Shown one piece after another: positions 50,002 to 58,978 of a stretch of DNA of 64,000 bases (the first letter of the stretch is position 1; every line of letters starts with the position of its first letter). Under the pieces are notes generated by a model. That model had not been told where the DNA came from. It ran no database searches and worked only from the letters and a program-made list of their open reading frames with translations. Source of the stretch: Nannocystis punicea (GTDB lineage: Bacteria; Myxococcota_A; Polyangia; Nannocystales; Nannocystaceae); contig NZ_CP114040.1 in the NCBI RefSeq assembly GCF_026965555.1, positions 9,274,001-9,338,000 on the forward strand, in the 5' to 3' direction. The translations under genes were made by a program, and so were the position numbers.

Positions 50002-50781
50002 GTGCGACTGTCAAGAGTCACCGTTTCGATCGCTGGAATCGTCGCCGGGATCTGCGTGATCATGTTGTGGGTGACGCGCTCGTCTGCCCCAGCGCGCAAG
50101 GTCGGGACAGGGACGAGTCGGACGAGTCCGAGAGGGGGGGGGAGCGAAGAGAGCGCAGATGCTCAAGGAGCGGGAGTTCTGGGAGCGCTGGTCGATCCGG
50201 CGAACTACCTCGCCGCGGAGCAAGCGACGGACTCCACCCGCCGGGCAGAATTCAGTGCTGAGGCCGATCGGGCCAAGAATCTCCGAACCCTCCTCGCGGA
50301 GGGGGACACGAAGTGGCAAGACACATTGATCGATCTGGATTTTTCGGAGCGCAGTCATCGCACCTATCTGCGATGTAGTAAAGAGCACCTGCGAGGCCCG
50401 TGCCCGTACGAGATCGATTATGTCATAGAAGCGAAGGCGCCGGGCGTGGGCGAAGTGGTGTTCGGCCGCATCGTCATGGGCACCGACTTTCGCGCCGACT
50501 GCGATGAATACGCAAAATGTGTCGTGAAGGGAAATGTCGGCGGGCAGGTTCGGGTTCCTGCCGGTGTCACAGGATTGTTCGGCAATCACAAGGCTCAGAC
50601 TGATAACCATCCTGAACTATCTCTGAAGCAATTTCAAGACACGCTGGCGATTGCCGAGGAAGGGTTGGAGATCCTGTTGAATCAGGGTCCGGATGGCACT
50701 CCCGACTGGGAGTATCGCCTGGAACACCAACGTAGTTATTTGATTCTGCTCAGGGAGCTGATGGCTGAAGGTGGGCAATGA
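50002..50781 (+). CDS. Exported single-helix protein with four cysteines, unknown function
   Basis: A 259-residue protein with an N-terminal membrane helix (VSIAGIVAGICVIMLWV) and a Gly/Ser linker. The large domain, probably outside the cytoplasm, contains two cysteine pairs (LRCSKEHLRGPCPY and ADCDEYAKCVV) and a helical C-terminus (LSLKQFQDTLAIAEEGLEIL). No family was recognised. The start is a GTG at 50002 with GAGGA upstream. Its stop overlaps the ATG of the thioredoxin-fold gene by four bases (ATGA), so the two are co-translated. It lies 203 bases after the Cys-rich peptide. Its composition is visibly more AT-rich than the flanking genes. It may be a dedicated partner, receptor or immunity protein for the peptide; this is inference. 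Confidence 0.75.
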   Translation: MRLSRVTVSIAGIVAGICVIMLWVTRSSAPARKVGTGTSRTSPRGGGSEESADAQGAGVLGALVDPANYLAAEQATDSTRRAEFSAEADRAKNLRTLLAEGDTKWQDTLIDLDFSERSHRTYLRCSKEHLRGPCPYEIDYVIEAKAPGVGEVVFGRIVMGTDFRADCDEYAKCVVKGNVGGQVRVPAGVTGLFGNHKAQTDNHPELSLKQFQDTLAIAEEGLEILLNQGPDGTPDWEYRLEHQRSYLILLRELMAEGGQ

Positions 50782-51239
50782 ACAGTCGTGTAAAACTGGC
50801 GCTCTTCGGGGTAGCGGGCAGCGTCATGGGTGTCCTGTGTCTATTGTGGGTCGAGCGGCAACTCCACATTTGGCCCGTTATCGAGGGGGGGCGTATAGGA
50901 GTTTTGCTGACCGAGAGATGCATGGGGTGCGTTCGGATGTTCGAAAGGATCAACGCGGACCCGTCTCGCTGGCACAACATCGTTCCGATTCCATTGGATG
51001 CTCCAGGCTCGAAATTCTCTGACGCGGTTTGCGATGCGGCTATCGCGGCGGGGGAGGCCCATGGTTCATGGTTGCTGAATCTGGTGCCTCGCCAAATGGT
51101 GTGCGCGCGGCTCGCCTCCGATGCGGCGCAGTTTGCCTCGGATGAAGGGATGGTTGCGACGCCATCCTTCTTTACCGGCGAGGGCATTATCCGTCCAGGT
51201 GATGTCGAATCGGTGTTGGGATTCCATCCCTTTAAATAG
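50778..51239 (+). CDS. Membrane-anchored thioredoxin-fold (DsbA-like) disulfide oxidoreductase
   Basis: A 153-residue protein. An N-terminal membrane helix (ALFGVAGSVMGVLCLLWV) anchors it, probably facing the periplasm. The domain has C48-M-G-C51 after a beta strand (RIGVLLTERCMGC), the thioredoxin-type active-site position. A cis-proline loop follows at MVATP129SFF, just where thioredoxin-fold proteins have it. Two further cysteines (C85, C109) flank a helical insert, as in DsbA-like and thiol-peroxidase-related variants. CMGC is not the usual CPHC or CGPC, so redox potential and role (oxidase, isomerase or reductase) cannot be told. The overlap with the upstream gene (ATGA) ties it to the Cys-rich peptide locus, where a disulfide function makes sense. 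Confidence 0.78.
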   Translation: MNSRVKLALFGVAGSVMGVLCLLWVERQLHIWPVIEGGRIGVLLTERCMGCVRMFERINADPSRWHNIVPIPLDAPGSKFSDAVCDAAIAAGEAHGSWLLNLVPRQMVCARLASDAAQFASDEGMVATPSFFTGEGIIRPGDVESVLGFHPFK

Positions 51240-51701
51240 CCAGGCTCCTACCTGGTCGCAGATGGCCGTGAGTGAGGGTCGCATGGTCGTCCAGGGGCGA
51301 TCGGGCCCGTCGTGCATGGGCCAGCGCATGGCGGACCGTGCTCGGCGAGCTGCTGGCGGGCGTTGCGACGGCCCGGCGGGGCCGGCTCGAAATCGCTCTT
51401 GACGCGCGCGAGGTGGATCGACGACGAAGGCGTGAACGAGGCTCGTCGATGTCAGGCAAGGAGGTCGCGAGCGTGCATACGCGGCGTCCGTCGTCGCCGT
51501 CGAAGACCACGATCTCGTCGTTCGCAGGCGGCCGGCCCCGGTGGACCTGGCACACCACCGCCCGTCCCCGAACCAGTGCATGCGGTAGGCCGGAGGAAGA
51601 TCCGTCAGCGTATGTTGATAGAGCAGCTTGCGGCCCAGCGGAGCGAAGGTCGCAATCCCATGCCCGACCCTGCCGACGACCGCGCCCGTCGCCGCATTCA
51701 C
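51240..51701 (-). pseudogene. Frameshifted remnant of a beta-propeller-like protein
   Basis: On the minus strand NAATGAVVGRVGHGIATFAP followed by LGRKLLYQH...PPAYRMHWFGDGR continues, after a frame change near 51545, as NDEIVVFDGDDGRRVCTLAT and SLPDID. These stretches resemble consecutive blades of a WD40/TolB/PQQ-type propeller. Further pieces in a third frame (HLARVKSDFEPAPPG) suggest more damage. No intact start is present. It is probably a decayed gene converging on the thioredoxin-fold gene. The assignment is tentative. Confidence 0.4.
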
Positions 51702-51980
51702 GACTTCACCGACTTCTCAGCTCTCCGAGAGACGGAACGGCCTCTATTTGTCATCCGCACAACAAGCACAATTAACGCGAGTGGATCGGTTTCAGCGCGG
51801 GACGATGTCGGACCATCCCCGGCGGCGTCCAGGATCGGCTTCTGGCTCGCCTGCCCCGCGCGCGCCGCCCGCGCAAGGTGCCGGGACCCGGCGCGTTCGT
51901 CACGCGCCGAAGGCCTGCCTCCGGCTTTCAAAAGGCCTCGGCGCGACGAACGCGCGGGCACTTGAGCGTACGCTCGGCGC

Positions 51981-52424
51981 ATGGCAACCCCGAAACCAGC
52001 GGACGTCGACGCCTACCTCGCCACCCAGCCGGACCATGTCCGCGCCGCGCTCGTCCAGGCTCGCGCCGCCCTGCGCCGCGCGCTGCCGAATGCCGTCGAG
52101 ACGATCAAGTACGGAATGCCCGCATACGCCGTCGAGGGGCGCGCCGTGGCGTCGTTCGCAGGCTGGAAGACCCACTACGCCGTCTACATCGTGCCCACCG
52201 ACCTGTTCGCGGCGATCGCCAGGGACCTCGTCGGCCGCGAGGCCACGAAGGGCATCATCCGCTTCGAGCTCGACGAGCCGGTGCCCGAAGCGGTCGTCCG
52301 GCGTCTCGCCGCCTGGAACCCCGCCGATGGCGCCGCGACGAAGAAGCCGGCGATGAAGAAGACGGCGATGAAGAAGACGACGAAGACGGCGCCGAAGAGC
52401 GAGCAGGCGAAGCGGCGGCGCTGA
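51981..52424 (+). CDS. DUF1801/YdhG-like protein with lysine-rich tail
   Basis: A 147-residue protein. Residues 1-115 match the DUF1801 pattern (DVDAYLATQPDHVRAALVQARAALRRALPNAVETIKYGMPAYAV, then AVASFAGWKTHYAVYIV and KGIIRFELDEPVP), a small cytosolic fold related to iron-chaperone-like proteins whose role is uncertain. The last 30 residues are Lys/Ala/Thr-rich (KKPAMKKTAMKKTTK), a histone-H1-like basic tail that could bind nucleic acid and is unusual for the family. It is a single gene with no operon partners. The ATG at 51981 follows a GC-rich leader without a strong ribosome-binding site. Confidence 0.85.
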   Translation: MATPKPADVDAYLATQPDHVRAALVQARAALRRALPNAVETIKYGMPAYAVEGRAVASFAGWKTHYAVYIVPTDLFAAIARDLVGREATKGIIRFELDEPVPEAVVRRLAAWNPADGAATKKPAMKKTAMKKTTKTAPKSEQAKRRR

Positions 52425-52745
52425 CCGTCACGGCGGTCTGCCACCCCCTCGACCGCGGCCGCCCACGGAGCTCCACAACCTCCGGCCCCAAGGCTCGTGG
52501 CGGGCCCCCCACGGTAAAACAGGCCGAAAGGACCCCAACCGCGGTGGTGGATCCCTACCCAGACACGAGGGCTATCTGATCAGTCAACGGTTCCGGAAGC
52601 GAATAGAGGAGTCTTCGGCCGGGAGAAGACGGTCGCCACCTTCCGCAAGACTCGATTCCGAGGCAAGCAGCGGAACGAGATGGCGTCGCTTCTCGTCGGC
52701 GCCGTGGACCACCGATCGGCGCGCGGCTCACGTCGCGTGCGGTGG
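52425..52745. other. Intergenic region, no supported gene
   Basis: This is 321 bases between a plus-strand stop and the stop of the minus-strand kinase gene. A short plus-strand continuation of frames is arginine-rich. No terminator hairpin with a T-run was identified. Confidence 0.3.
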
Positions 52746-54221
52746 TTATGTCGACCGTGAAGCTTCGGCAAGGTTCTTGGGAGGTGGCGGTGAAGCCCGC
52801 GGGAGACGGATCGTGAACGTCGCGCCGCGTCCGGGCACGGAGGCGACGGTGATCGTCCCGCCGTGCGCCTCGACCGCGGCCTTCGTATAGGCGAGGCCGA
52901 GGCCGGTGCCCCCGCCGGTCGGTCGATCAGTGAAGAAGCGGTCGAACACACGAGGCAGGTTGTCTGCGCAGATCCCCGGACCGCTGTCCGCGATCTCGAC
53001 CAGCACCGATGCCTCGTCGCTCGTGACCCGCGCGCGCACCAGGCCGCCGTCGCCGGCGAACGACGCGGCGTTGTCGAGGACGTTGCGCAGCGCGGTCTCG
53101 AGCGCGCCGGCGACCCCGACGACCTCGACGCCCGCGAGTTCGGTCTCGAACCGGACGGCCGCGTAGCGCTCCTCGCCGGCGAGGGCGTCGCAGATCCCTC
53201 GCACGAGCGCGGCGACATCGAACGCCGCGCGGGGCTCGTGCGGCAGTCCGGCCTCGGCGCGGGCGATCGCGAGGAAGCGCGTGACCAGGGCGTCGAGGCG
53301 ATCGGAGCTGCCGATCAGCAGCCGCGCGAGGCGGTGCGCGCGCGCCTCGTCGGCCGGCCGCTGCAGGGCCTCGGCGCACGCGCGCACGGCCGCGATCGGG
53401 CTCTTGAGCTCGTGGGCCAGGTCGGCGGCGAATTGTTCGTTGGCCCGGCTGCGCGCCGCGAGGGCCGCGAGCAATGTGTTGAACGACTCGCCGAGGTCGC
53501 CGACCTCGCTGCGCGCGACTCGTGGGATCGGCTGGGCCCGCAGCGGATCGGCGACGCGGGCCAGCACCTCGCGACGCAGGCGCAGGATCGGCGTCACGAT
53601 CCGGCTGCCGAGCCACGTGGCGAGCAGCGCGCCGAGGATCAGCACGTAGAGGGTCAGCTTGAGCAACGGATAGCGGAGGTGAGACAGCGCGCGGATCGCT
53701 CGCGGCGAGCTCTTCTCGGCCAGCACGACGAATGCTCGATCGTCGCGCACCGACGCGTGGCAGCGGAGGAGCGTGCCCGACAGGACGACGGCGCACCCGG
53801 AGGAGCGGCCGAACTTGGCGGCGCGCAGGACCTCGGGCCAGGATCCGGGCGCCGGACGCTCCTCGTCGGCGGCGCGCAGGTTCGGCGCGCCCTCGGGTCC
53901 GAAGAAGACGTCGTCGAGTCGATCGCCGAGCGAGGTCTCGTCCTCGTGATCGGCGGAGGCGACGACCTCGCCCTCCCGATCGATCACGAGCACGCGGACG
54001 CCCGCGTCTCCTGCGACGCGCGCGACGAGCTCCGCCCGCGCGGCGGCGTCCGCGTCCGCGAGCCCGTCGGCGACGGCCCGCGCGGCGAGGTCCACGCCCG
54101 CCTGCATGCGCTCCATCTCGCCGGCGCCGATCCGGGCGCCGATCGCCACGACGGCGAGCGGCGCGAGCACGACCGCGAACACGACCGCGTAGGTGCGGCG
54201 ACGGAGGGAGCTGCGGATCAT
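52746..54221 (-). CDS. Sensor histidine kinase
   Basis: A 491-residue membrane histidine kinase. The first membrane helix is near residues 10-30 (TYAVVFAVVLAPLAVVAIGA). An extracytoplasmic sensor follows, to about residue 190, with DRDG-type PAS-like strands and a Cys-containing loop. The second helix is LLKLTLYVLILGALLATWL, then a HAMP linker (VTPILRLRREVLARV). The H-box is FAADLAHELKSPIAAVRACAEAL, the N-box ETALRNVLDNAASF, and the G-boxes are DSGPGICADN and GGGTGLGLAYTKAAVEAHGG. The start codon overlaps the response-regulator stop (ATGA), so the two form a two-component operon. The signal is unknown. The C-terminus has a run of prolines (PPPPKN). Confidence 0.93.
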   Translation of the reverse strand: MIRSSLRRRTYAVVFAVVLAPLAVVAIGARIGAGEMERMQAGVDLAARAVADGLADADAAARAELVARVAGDAGVRVLVIDREGEVVASADHEDETSLGDRLDDVFFGPEGAPNLRAADEERPAPGSWPEVLRAAKFGRSSGCAVVLSGTLLRCHASVRDDRAFVVLAEKSSPRAIRALSHLRYPLLKLTLYVLILGALLATWLGSRIVTPILRLRREVLARVADPLRAQPIPRVARSEVGDLGESFNTLLAALAARSRANEQFAADLAHELKSPIAAVRACAEALQRPADEARAHRLARLLIGSSDRLDALVTRFLAIARAEAGLPHEPRAAFDVAALVRGICDALAGEERYAAVRFETELAGVEVVGVAGALETALRNVLDNAASFAGDGGLVRARVTSDEASVLVEIADSGPGICADNLPRVFDRFFTDRPTGGGTGLGLAYTKAAVEAHGGTITVASVPGRGATFTIRLPRASPPPPKNLAEASRST

Positions 54222-54910
54222 GGGGCCCTGAGGCGATAGCCCGCGCCGATGACGGTCTCGATCGCATCGAACGCCGGATCGACGGCCTCGAGCTTGCGGC
54301 GCAGTCGACGGATGTACGTGTCGACGAGCCGGTCGTCGACAGTGGAGTCGTCGCCGCGGGCGAGCTCGAGCAGGCGCGCGCGCGAGAGGACGATGCCGGG
54401 GCGAGCGGCGAGCGCCTCGAGCAGGCGGATCTCGGTCAGCGTCGTCTCGATCGGAGCGCCGCGCCAGCGGGCCTCGAGGCGGTGGCGATCGATGTGGAGC
54501 GCGCCGGCGACCACGGACGACGTCTCGGCCGGCGGCTGGGCCCGCACCGCCTGGCGGCGCAGCAGCGCGTGCACCCTGGCGAGCAGCACCCGCGTGCTCG
54601 CCGGCTTGACGACATAGTCGTCGGCGCCAAGGTCGAGGCCGAGCGCCTGATCGATGTCGCCGTCGCGGGCGGTGAGCAGCAGGAACGGGACGCTGTCGCC
54701 TCGCTCGCGCAGCAGCCGGCACAGCGAGAATCCGTCGAGTCGCGGCAGCTGGACGTCGCAGATCACGACGTCCGGGCGATCGCGCTCGATCCGCTGCAGC
54801 CCGTCCTTGCCGTCGTGGGCCGCGCTGACCTTGTGCCCCGCGTCCTCGAACGCGATCGACAGCGCCTCGGCGAGCGCGCGGTCGTCTTCGATGACAAGGA
54901 CGTTCGCCAT
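54218..54910 (-). CDS. OmpR-family response regulator
   Basis: A 230-residue response regulator. The receiver domain has the acidic pocket E8-D9-D10 (VIEDD), the phospho-acceptor D52 (ICDVQLP), LLTARD and K about residue 102 (YVVKPAS). The C-terminal winged-helix (residues about 135-228) has ETTLTEIRLLEALAARPGIVLSR and VDTYIRRLRRKLEA...VIGAGYRL, as in OmpR/PhoB DNA-binding domains. It is the upstream gene of a kinase with a four-base overlap. It lies 104 bases after the stop of the DUF2339 gene on the same strand, so co-transcription is possible but not shown. Its regulon is unknown. Confidence 0.95.
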   Translation of the reverse strand: MANVLVIEDDRALAEALSIAFEDAGHKVSAAHDGKDGLQRIERDRPDVVICDVQLPRLDGFSLCRLLRERGDSVPFLLLTARDGDIDQALGLDLGADDYVVKPASTRVLLARVHALLRRQAVRAQPPAETSSVVAGALHIDRHRLEARWRGAPIETTLTEIRLLEALAARPGIVLSRARLLELARGDDSTVDDRLVDTYIRRLRRKLEAVDPAFDAIETVIGAGYRLRAP

Positions 54911-55014
54911 GGGGATGACCGGCGCCTCCGATTCATAGCCTGACACAGGCCCGGCGGTACAGCGATCTATAAAGTCGTCCTCATCGGTGCCGCGAAGGGC
55001 GTTTCGCGGTCGGT

Positions 55015-58000
55015 TCATTCGCGCACCGCCTCCGGGCCCGCGCCCGGCTGTCGCGGCGGGAGCGGCGCGAAATATCCGACGATCAGCAGCAGGATCCCGA
55101 CGCCGGTGAACGAGATGACCCGGGCCAGACTGCCATGATTTCCGAGGTCGACGAAGAACAGCTTGACCACGACCACGCCGATCAGGATCGAGCCGATCGT
55201 CCACGACGCGCGGTGGCGGTGGCGGTGACCGGCGATCATCATCCCGAGGGCGATCAGCGTCCATAGCAGCGACAGTCCGGCCTGGACCGACATCGAGGCC
55301 AGCAGCGCGTCGAGCCGGTAGGGGAGCCCGCCCCAGTGGTGCGCCGTGCGGCCCACGGCGGCGGTCAGCAGGGCGAACAGCGACGAGCCGAGCGCCCAGT
55401 GGCGGTACGAGGTGTGCACCTCCACGCCGAGCCGACTCGGGACCCGACGCCACCAGCGGACCACCGTGGCGAGAGTGATCAGCAGGCCCAGCTCGAGAGG
55501 ATTGACCAGAGGCAGGTATGGCAGCGGCGCGGCAGAGCCGTCGCTGACGGCGTTGGTCAGCCAGAACCAGGCGAGCAGCAGACCCGCCACCAGGCAGCCG
55601 GCGACGCCGTGGTACGCCCGCGGATAGGCGGAGAACGGCCAGCACAGCCGGCGCCCGCCGCCGACGAGCCACAGGAACGCGCACGGCACCGGCGCCCAGC
55701 CCAGCCAGCGCCAGGCGCTCTCGGCCCCGGTCACCGCGGACACAAGGAATCGCAGCTCCACGGTCAGGATAGCGAGCACCAGCCCGCTGCCGAGCACGTG
55801 GGCGGCGCCGAGCACCCGCTGCGGCAGCAGCCCGCTCAACTGGCGCAGCGACAGCAGGTGGACGACGACCACCGCCGACCAGCCCGCGAGGCCCAGATGC
55901 GCCGCCGGGTGGTACGTGGGCTGGTACACGAGGGCCAGAGCGAGCGCCGCCGCGGGCGTCAGCGCCAGACACAGGGAGCCCATGGCCCGCCACCTCTCAC
56001 GCAACGCGATCTGCGTCCACAGAGCCACGCTGCCCGCCGCCGCCAGCAGGGCCGCGTGTTCGCGCGCGCTCGCCGGGACGAATCGGTCGATCTCACCCAG
56101 CGCAGTCAGGGTCCACCAGCCGGCGCCCCAGATCAGCAGCAGCTGCGACAGGGTCGCGAGACCGAGCGAAGTCATCCGCGGCGAACGCGGACTCGTCGTC
56201 GCGCGGTGCAACTTCCCGGCGCCGATCAGCGCCGCCACGGCGAGCACCGCCGGCGTCCAGAAACCGATGTGCGCCAGCGGTCGCAGACCATCGCCGGCGG
56301 CCGGCCCGAACACCGGCGGTCCGCACATCAGAAACACCAGCCCGCCGATCGCCTGCAGTACCAGGCCGAACACCAGGCCCGCGCGCCGCTGCAGCAACAA
56401 GCTCAGCCACACGATCGCGAGGCCGCTCGCGCCCCACACCGCGCTCGCGATCTGCCACGGGAGGACGAACAGCACCGCCAGGTTGACGCACGCGAGCCCC
56501 AGCAGGAACACCACGGTCAGCCCGAACGCGAGGCGCCGGTCGCCCCGGATCAGCGGATCGTGGGCAGTCATCAGCGCGTTCGCGACGAGCATGAGGCCGA
56601 TCAGCGAGGCGTTCAGCGAGCCGCGCCAGCCGGCGAGCAGGACGCCGCCGGTCGCCGACGGCGAGCCCTGCAGGTGCGCGAGGAACAGCGCGCCGCCCAG
56701 CAGCTGCACGGCGAACGCGGCGATCAAGTAGCTGCGCGAGTGCAGGCGCAAGCCGGCGAACATCGTCGCCACGCCGGCGATCGCCCAGCCGATCGCCGTG
56801 CCGTCGACGGCGAAGCACAGCGGCGCGATCGTGAAGAGGGACACGAGCCCGGCGAGCGCGAGCACCGGCGCGAGCGCGGATTCCCACGCGGCCACGGTCG
56901 GCGCGGCGCGGCGTAGCAGGTGGTGCGTCACCAGCAGCGCCACACCCAGGGTCAGCGCTCCCAGCGGCGGGCCCGCGAGAAGGGTGACGGATCCGGGGCC
57001 GAGTTCGCCGACGAACATCAAGGCCGCGCCGAGCTGCAGCGAGAGCGCGAAGATCCGAGCCGAGCGACGCTGCTGACGCACGCCGAGCCAGAAGATCCCC
57101 GCGCCCTCCACCGCCCACGCGTGCGCGGTCCAGCCGGCGTCGAAGCCCAGCGGAATCGCCAGAGTCGCGAACACGACCCCGAGCGCGACATAGGTCTCCA
57201 CCAGCAGCAGGAGCGCGCCCGCTCGTCGGCGGACCAGCGAGCGCGCCAGGCCGAGGTAGAACAGGCCGAGCGCGAGGGCGCTGAAGGCCGCCCCGGACTC
57301 GATGTGCGCGACGACGGCGAGCTGGAGGCCGAAGCCGACCACGGGCGGGCCGAACATCACGATGCCGTCGATCGCGTCGGCCTGGCGCGCCGACCAGCGC
57401 AGGACCGCGTCGCGCTCCGCCCCGGCCGGCGCCCCGGCCGTCTCGCGCAGCTTACGGCCCGCGAACAGTAGGCCGATGGTGACGTACATCAGGAAGAACA
57501 GCGCGAGGAACGGCTCGGTGCTGGCGAACAGCGCCGGCGTGTACGAGCGTAGCCCCCAGGCGAGCCCGATCCCGAAGGTGCCGACGAAGCCGATCAAGTT
57601 GAGCAGGCGCCACGCCTTGAACCACGCGATCGCTAGGATGCCGGCGTCGAGCAGCACGAAGTAGCTGAACAGCGCGACGTGGTTGCCGGAGCCGGTCGAA
57701 GCGAGGATCGGCGCCGCGAAGCCGCCGAGCGCGGCCGCGATCGCCAGCGCGCGGGCGTTCTGCTTGACGGCGAGCAGCGCCGAGCCGACGGTCGTGGCGA
57801 GCAACAACAGGAACCCGGCCTTCGGGTCGATCAACGGGTGCAGCCGCATCGCCGCGAAGATCGTCAGGTACAGGGTCGCTACGCCGGTCCCCTGCAGGAT
57901 CAGCCCGTACTCGGGCCTGCGCCGCCGCAGCAGCCAGCCCAGCGCGAGCAACCCGAGGCCCACCAGCGCCACGCCAGCGTAGCGGAGCTCCAGCGGGATC

Positions 58001-58680
58001 ACCACGCGCTCGGCCGCGTAGCGCAGCAGGAACGCGAGGCCGAGGAACAGCAGCACCACGCCGATCCGCAGCACCGTGTTGCCGCCGAGCAGCCATTCAC
58101 GCGCGGCCGTGAAGGCGCGGTCCTCCCGCCCGGAGCCAGCCGGGGAGTCCGACGGCGGCTCGGCGGGCGGCGTCTCGGACGCGGGCGCGGGCCACGGCTC
58201 GACGCGCGCGCTCGCTTCGATCGCGGTCGCGGTGACGGGTGATTCTACGGGCAAGCGATCGCGCAATCGGGGCGGCGCCGCAATCGCCGCGACCCGCGCG
58301 TCGACCGGCTCGCGGACATCCCGTCTGGAATCGCCGACGGCGCCGGCCCGTTCAGCGACGCGCTCGACCGACGGCGGGGCGATCCCGGCCGGAGGCCCGT
58401 AATTCGCGGCCTCGCGGGGTGTGAGCGGCGGGGCCGACGACGACGGGCGGGCCTGGCCGACACTCACGGGGCGCTCGTGAACGACGATCGTGCCGCGTTC
58501 GAAGCGCTTGCCGAGCTGCGTCAATTGCTCGCGCAGATCCTCGTTCTCGCCCGCGAGCGTCCGCAGCGAGCAGCCGTGGGCGACCGCCACGCCGGTGAGG
58601 GCTCCGACGAACGCGGCCAGGAACGATTGGCCAATCATCGCACCGAATACGAGACCGACAGTCAGGAATAACGCGACCAT
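55015..58680 (-). CDS. DUF2339 multi-spanning membrane protein
   Basis: A 1221-residue polytopic protein of the DUF2339 family. It begins with a hydrophobic segment (MVALFLTVGLVFGAMIGQSF, then LAAFVGALTGVAVA) and a coiled-coil-like stretch (LAGENEDLREQLTQLGKRFE). A disordered Pro/Ala/Ser region follows to about residue 215. More than twenty predicted membrane helices come next, opened by the family-typical EWLLGGNTVLRIGVVLLFLGLAFLLRYA and the repeated RPEYGLILQGTGVATLYLT pattern. Homologues are found across proteobacteria, sometimes near polysaccharide or stress genes, but the function is not established. The ATG at 58680 is preferred because the longer frame upstream overlaps non-coding sequence and the integrase remnant. 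It lies upstream of a two-component operon on the same strand. Confidence 0.9.
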   Translation of the reverse strand: MVALFLTVGLVFGAMIGQSFLAAFVGALTGVAVAHGCSLRTLAGENEDLREQLTQLGKRFERGTIVVHERPVSVGQARPSSSAPPLTPREAANYGPPAGIAPPSVERVAERAGAVGDSRRDVREPVDARVAAIAAPPRLRDRLPVESPVTATAIEASARVEPWPAPASETPPAEPPSDSPAGSGREDRAFTAAREWLLGGNTVLRIGVVLLFLGLAFLLRYAAERVVIPLELRYAGVALVGLGLLALGWLLRRRRPEYGLILQGTGVATLYLTIFAAMRLHPLIDPKAGFLLLLATTVGSALLAVKQNARALAIAAALGGFAAPILASTGSGNHVALFSYFVLLDAGILAIAWFKAWRLLNLIGFVGTFGIGLAWGLRSYTPALFASTEPFLALFFLMYVTIGLLFAGRKLRETAGAPAGAERDAVLRWSARQADAIDGIVMFGPPVVGFGLQLAVVAHIESGAAFSALALGLFYLGLARSLVRRRAGALLLLVETYVALGVVFATLAIPLGFDAGWTAHAWAVEGAGIFWLGVRQQRRSARIFALSLQLGAALMFVGELGPGSVTLLAGPPLGALTLGVALLVTHHLLRRAAPTVAAWESALAPVLALAGLVSLFTIAPLCFAVDGTAIGWAIAGVATMFAGLRLHSRSYLIAAFAVQLLGGALFLAHLQGSPSATGGVLLAGWRGSLNASLIGLMLVANALMTAHDPLIRGDRRLAFGLTVVFLLGLACVNLAVLFVLPWQIASAVWGASGLAIVWLSLLLQRRAGLVFGLVLQAIGGLVFLMCGPPVFGPAAGDGLRPLAHIGFWTPAVLAVAALIGAGKLHRATTSPRSPRMTSLGLATLSQLLLIWGAGWWTLTALGEIDRFVPASAREHAALLAAAGSVALWTQIALRERWRAMGSLCLALTPAAALALALVYQPTYHPAAHLGLAGWSAVVVVHLLSLRQLSGLLPQRVLGAAHVLGSGLVLAILTVELRFLVSAVTGAESAWRWLGWAPVPCAFLWLVGGGRRLCWPFSAYPRAYHGVAGCLVAGLLLAWFWLTNAVSDGSAAPLPYLPLVNPLELGLLITLATVVRWWRRVPSRLGVEVHTSYRHWALGSSLFALLTAAVGRTAHHWGGLPYRLDALLASMSVQAGLSLLWTLIALGMMIAGHRHRHRASWTIGSILIGVVVVKLFFVDLGNHGSLARVISFTGVGILLLIVGYFAPLPPRQPGAGPEAVRE

Positions 58681-58804
58681 ACGTTGGCTCCGCGCGCCGC
58701 TCCGACCGAGAGCTGCGCGGTTCGAGGTTGAGATAAGCCCGGCGCGGGCGCCTCGCGTCCGCGGCCAGCGACCGGAACGTCGACCCCCGTAGCGTGCACG
58801 CGCG

Positions 58805-58863
58805 GTGTGAAACCGCGGCCGGATCGCCGATGAATCGTCGACGAAATTCGTGTGAAACCGCGG
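58805..58863. repeat. Direct repeat GTGTGAAACCGCGG x2
   Basis: Two identical 14-base copies at 58805-58818 and 58850-58863 lie 45 bases apart, between the DUF2339 gene and an integrase remnant. Related CGTAAACCGGCGGTAAAGCC-type sequence occurs at about 59830-59850 on the other side of the remnant. These could be worn attachment-site or arm-type repeats; this is tentative. Confidence 0.4.
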
Positions 58864-58978
58864 TGAATCCGCGGACCGCGCCGGCCTACCGGGTCGATCG
58901 CCGCCCGGAAGCGCCCGCGGCGGTCCAGCGCGTTGGCGGAGCGAGGCGGGAGATCGAGCGCAGGGGCTCACCTCGCCG

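Noticed and set aside
58681..58971. N-terminal extension of the DUF2339 protein
   Set aside because: The added residues are Arg/Pro/Ser-rich and non-family. The ATG at 58680 starts the hydrophobic N-terminus normal for the family.
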